DNA of 20,773 nt from Laetiporus sulphureus 93-53 (taxonomy: Eukaryota > Basidiomycota > Agaricomycetes > Polyporales > Laetiporaceae), in NCBI RefSeq assembly GCF_001632365.1, contig NW_024468614.1, positions 16,377 to 37,149 of the forward strand, read 5' to 3'. The notes beneath the pieces were generated by a model. The model was not told the origin of the DNA. It searched no databases and worked only from the letters and a program-made list of their open reading frames with translations. Made by a program: the position numbers and the translations under genes. Within the stretch, counting starts at the first letter, position 1. Each line of letters begins with the position of its first letter. Shown here piece after piece: positions 17,891 through 20,773 of this stretch.

Positions 17891-19959
17891 ATGATGGATC
17901 ACCCCACTATGCCTTCATCATCTCAGCATCCTGCAACTCTGGTCACCTCTCCTCACAAGGTGCACCTGTCTTCCTACCTTTGGCTTTTTGCATTGCTAAC
18001 TTCTGTCCTTGACACATAGGCAGCGGACCCAAAGGATGCCGTCATGGGTATCGTTTATTCTGCTTGGAAGGCATTGCATGAGGCAGAGCCCCTCGACCTG
18101 GCCATGGACTTCGAGTTTCTCATACGTGAGCTCCTTTCTGCCCTGGTAAGTGACCACGTTGTTGTACTCGCAACTGGATAACTCTCTTCCTTTCTAGCAT
18201 GATCTTTGCACCTTCTCGGATGTGGTGTCACAAACACGCTACACCCAGTTTTGCCACAAGGCCCAAGCACATCTCGATGCCTTTGTACAGCCATCGTGGC
18301 TTTTGTGGTGCGAGGAGTTGATCTTGCCCGAGCGAGCTGCTGCCTTTTCAGCGAGCAAGGTGCATGCACCAGACTGTGATCCATTATCTTTTGCTAACAT
18401 GATCCTTCGACTCTCCTAGGATCTGAGCCCCCCTCCGGTGACTGAGGCTTCTGCTTACATGCCTTCTGATACTGGGAAGGTCATGGCCTCTGACTCTCTG
18501 ACTGCTTCCACCAGCACTGATGATGCTTTTCTCTCTGTTGCTCTGGCCTCTTCTTCTGTAGTAGCTGCACCTGTCATGGCTCCTGCTGCTATTGGTATTC
18601 CTGTCCCAAAGTTTGAGTTCCAGGCCTGTGCAACAAACCCAGTTGCTATCAACCCTCCTTCTGACTCTGATGCTGTGGCTATGAAAGTTGATCCTCCACT
18701 TGCTACTGTGGTTGCTGAATCACCTTCTGCACAAGGCTCTGAGGTTATTGAGGTCTCCAGCAATGATGAGGATGATAGCGATAGTGATGAGGTCGAGTTC
18801 ATGAGCAGAAACCTTCTAAACCTCTCACCAGTGCATTCGAAGAAGGGCAAGGGTCACAGTCGCAAGTCCACCAAGGCTTCCAAAATGACTACGAACTCGG
18901 AGGACCAGTATGTGCGCATGCCTGTGCACACCTTTTGTGATCGCTCCCTTCCTCCAGAGTATCTCCTGGCTTGGCAGAAGCTGTCTATTGCTTGTTTGGT
19001 AAGTGCTTGCCTGGCCCACACTTTTCCATTGCTAATTCCTCTTCCTAGTGTCGCTACTGCCTTCCTTCTGACAAGGTGTCTCGCACTTGCACATTAAGTG
19101 AGTTCCGTCCTAAATGCTGCAAGTGTCACCATGACCACATGGCCTGCAAGTGATGGATGAGTGATACGGTCCCTAACATTGATGATGCCGATGGATGGCT
19201 TTCACTAAAGAAGCTGTACCATCAGAAGGACTGGCCACTGCCCAAGATGCCAGATGCTAAGGTGATTATGAAGGCTTCCAGTCACCAGGGTGACTATGAT
19301 GAGCAGATGCGCGATGCAAACACTGCCAGCAGCGATTATGCCATGAAGCTCGAGCTCCCGCTGGACACACCAATTGATGAATATGAAACTGTGATTGCCC
19401 TGGCCCCACACCTTCATAGGCCTCCCCTCTTTCAGTTTCGTTCCTGGCTAACTGACCTCCCTCCAGGTCCGGTCCATACCTTGCCCGACACACCTGAGCC
19501 CAATGCTGAGTCCGACGCTGAAGGCACATCTGAGATTGTTACCGTCAAGCAAGAGAAGGGCACTGCTGGGCCTTCTCATCATAAGTTGGTGATTCCTCCG
19601 CTGCCATGTGGTACGTCCCTTTCAGCATCATTACTTTCTTGCTAACGACTTCGCTAAGCCGATTCAATAGGCCTCTCAAGTGTCCTCACTTCAACGACTC
19701 CGACCCGGATAACATCATGATGCAACATGCCCACGTCAGCACCATTGTCGTTCCATCTACCAAGGTTCTCAAGCCGCACTCGTCAAAAGGCAAGGCTCAT
19801 GCAAAGGGCTCTTTCAAAGCTGCGACCATGAAGTCAGAGCCATTTAGCTCTTCGCCAGCCACCATTGAGCCTTCCGAAACCAGTACACAACTTGAGTGGA
19901 TGATCGAGCTGTTGCAGCAGCTTCACAAGAAGAATCAGGCCTTGAGGGCTCACAAGTAA
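17891..19959 (+). pseudogene. Gene 2, element 2 copy: six-exon antisense cargo gene, nearly intact
   Basis: Exons: 17891-17959, 18020-18145, 18198-18359, 18420-18998, 19049-19610 and 19659-19959. The introns are 48-60 bp. Intact length would be about 599 residues. Exons 1-4 are fully open and equal in length to the other copy apart from one codon in exon 1. Features: N-terminal helical part (residues 24-119), a Ser/Thr/Ala/Pro-rich region, an acidic block (about 231-246, SSNDEDDSDSDEVEF), a Lys-rich stretch, then the cysteine cluster C-x2-C-x9-C-x8-C-x2-C-x6-C (about 313-345) starting exactly at exon 5. A TGA at 19151 (Trp in the other copy) follows the last Cys. The exon 6 acceptor is weak (AAG), and one base is missing just after it. 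The end EWMIELLQQLHKKNQALR looks like a coiled coil. VKQEK and MKSEP fit SUMO sites. Function is unknown. Confidence 0.75.
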
Positions 19960-20229
19960 TGATGTCATTGGTGCACAATGAGTATGTGCTGGGTTGACTC
20001 AAAGCGGGCTGTCTGCATGGTTCTTCGTATCTCTATCGTGATCTCTCCCTCTGTGCACATAGGGCAATGTACTAGTTAGTTTGCTTGAATAAACCTGGGT
20101 GCCGAAAATCTTGCGCAAGCTTTCCTGAATGAAATATTAAGTGAGATGTCACAAAATAGTGTTGTCTTGTTCGAGTCCTTAAGTCTCTTGAGTCCCTAGC
20201 TGAGTCCTTGCCTATATACGATTGAATTA
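19960..20229. other. Tail-to-tail spacer, element 2 copy
   Basis: Counterpart of 7895-8174, between the gene 2 stop and the pol stop of element 2. It contains AATAAA at 20088-20093 and no coding frame that I can support. Confidence 0.5.
20088..20093 (+). terminator. AATAAA polyadenylation-like signal of gene 2, second copy
   Basis: Conserved with 8019-8024 at a similar distance from the gene 2 stop, although the flanks differ. Confidence 0.4.
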
Positions 20230-20773
20230 TTACTTTGAATCCCTATACTTGTCTATTCTGACTCGTCGTGTCGTACTGGTCTTGCAGTCCTTCGTCTTCA
20301 TCCCTGACTCCTCATCTTTTTGTTCTTTATCCAGTTCCTCTTCTCCTTGGTCGTCCGACTGATGCATCTCCTTCAATCTGGCTTCCAATGCATTCAACAT
20401 TTCTTCCTTGCTGTGAATGGTATCGCCCTGAATGCTGTGATCGGTCAGTCCAGTACAGCTCCATCCAACTTGCAGAGCATGTAGGCTCCTCCCCAATTGT
20501 GAAACAACACAATATATGGTCCTATATATCGCAGTCACATTTTTCGATTGAGTGCTTTCTCAATCTGCATATGCTGAACCAAGACTAGGTCTCCATGCTT
20601 GAAATCGAAATCCTTGATCACATTCTTGTGGACTCACTTGAATCGCCTCACTGCTTTTCTCCTGGCCTCGTAGACTGCGTTGTGGATCCTCATGACTTGT
20701 TCTCAGTGCTTTTGTAGCCAGCAGTAAGACAGGATGAGTGCCCATGATGGTGAAGTAGGACAAACAACCCATG
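20230..20773 (-). pseudogene. Gypsy pol 3' end of element 2, incomplete and broken
   Basis: Read leftward from the window edge, the frame matches the integrase C-terminal part of element 1, starting with a version of MSCLPYFTVTGTNPVLPL. About 90 bp are then missing relative to element 1, between the PVLPL region and the LQKCREQ region. Next come AVRRF, with CGA at 20643 where element 1 has TGA, and then a TGA at 20634 where element 1 has CGA. The TGA at 20445 is shared with element 1. The acidic tail (GEEELDKEQKDEESG) follows, with frame damage near it. The upstream part of pol lies outside the window. Confidence 0.8.

Larger units (their letters stand above)
14583..20773 (-). mobile_element. 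Ty3/gypsy element 2, partial (3' part)
   Basis: Right of the shared LTR the order seen in element 1 repeats: polypurine tract, gene 1, gene 2, spacer, pol 3' end. The offset is about 12.0 kb at the inner LTR end. The window ends inside the integrase region, so the rest of pol, gag and the 5' LTR of this element should lie beyond 20773. The copies differ by many transitions and small indels, so they are not an assembly duplicate of a single sequence. Confidence 0.8.

Overview
The window looks like a decayed, repeat-rich region of a filamentous fungus, most likely an Agaricomycete basidiomycete. The inferred introns are short (47-66 bp), with GT...AG ends and mostly CTAAC/CTAAT-like branch sites. 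The Ty3/gypsy polyprotein is of a type I associate with Agaricomycetes; I recognised it by motif and ran no search. I see no ordinary host gene, tRNA, rRNA or CRISPR array.

Layout, left to right: (1) 1-2807, a broken Ty1/copia element on the + strand (gag, protease, DD35E integrase) that stops before its reverse transcriptase. (2) 2808-16165, a Ty3/gypsy element on the minus strand, about 13.4 kb. Its left (3') LTR is 2808-4162 and its right (5') LTR is 14583-16165. Both LTRs have TGATATGC...GCATATCA-type ends. A primer-binding-site candidate lies at 14562-14578 and a polypurine tract at 4163-4175. Gag-pol runs leftward from 14292 to 8175. (3) Between the pol stop and the 3' LTR, in antisense, are two multi-exon genes (gene 1, 4260-5512; gene 2, 5839-7894). 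(4) Right of the 5' LTR, 16166-20773 repeats the same order: polypurine tract, gene 1, gene 2, 3' end of pol. This is a second element in tandem that shares the LTR at 14583-16165 and runs off the window.

The most unusual content is the pair of antisense genes. Each encodes an N-terminal presumably helical part, a cysteine cluster close to the fungal Zn(2)Cys(6) spacing that starts exactly at an exon boundary, and a C-terminal heptad-like helix. Antisense placement would let their introns survive a retrotransposition cycle, because splice signals are reversed in the genomic RNA. All copies seen here are pseudogenes. Most nonsense codons fit C-to-T or G-to-A change, and several are CGA in one copy and TGA in the other. 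A 244-bp foldback MITE with a TAT target duplication sits in the right LTR only, close to its TATA box.

If the parent element was active, gag-pol would have supplied retrotransposition while the antisense genes were expressed as spliced cargo, perhaps from the LTR edge. Their role is unknown. Everything was read by eye: exon borders and domain calls come from motif recognition and from comparing the two copies.
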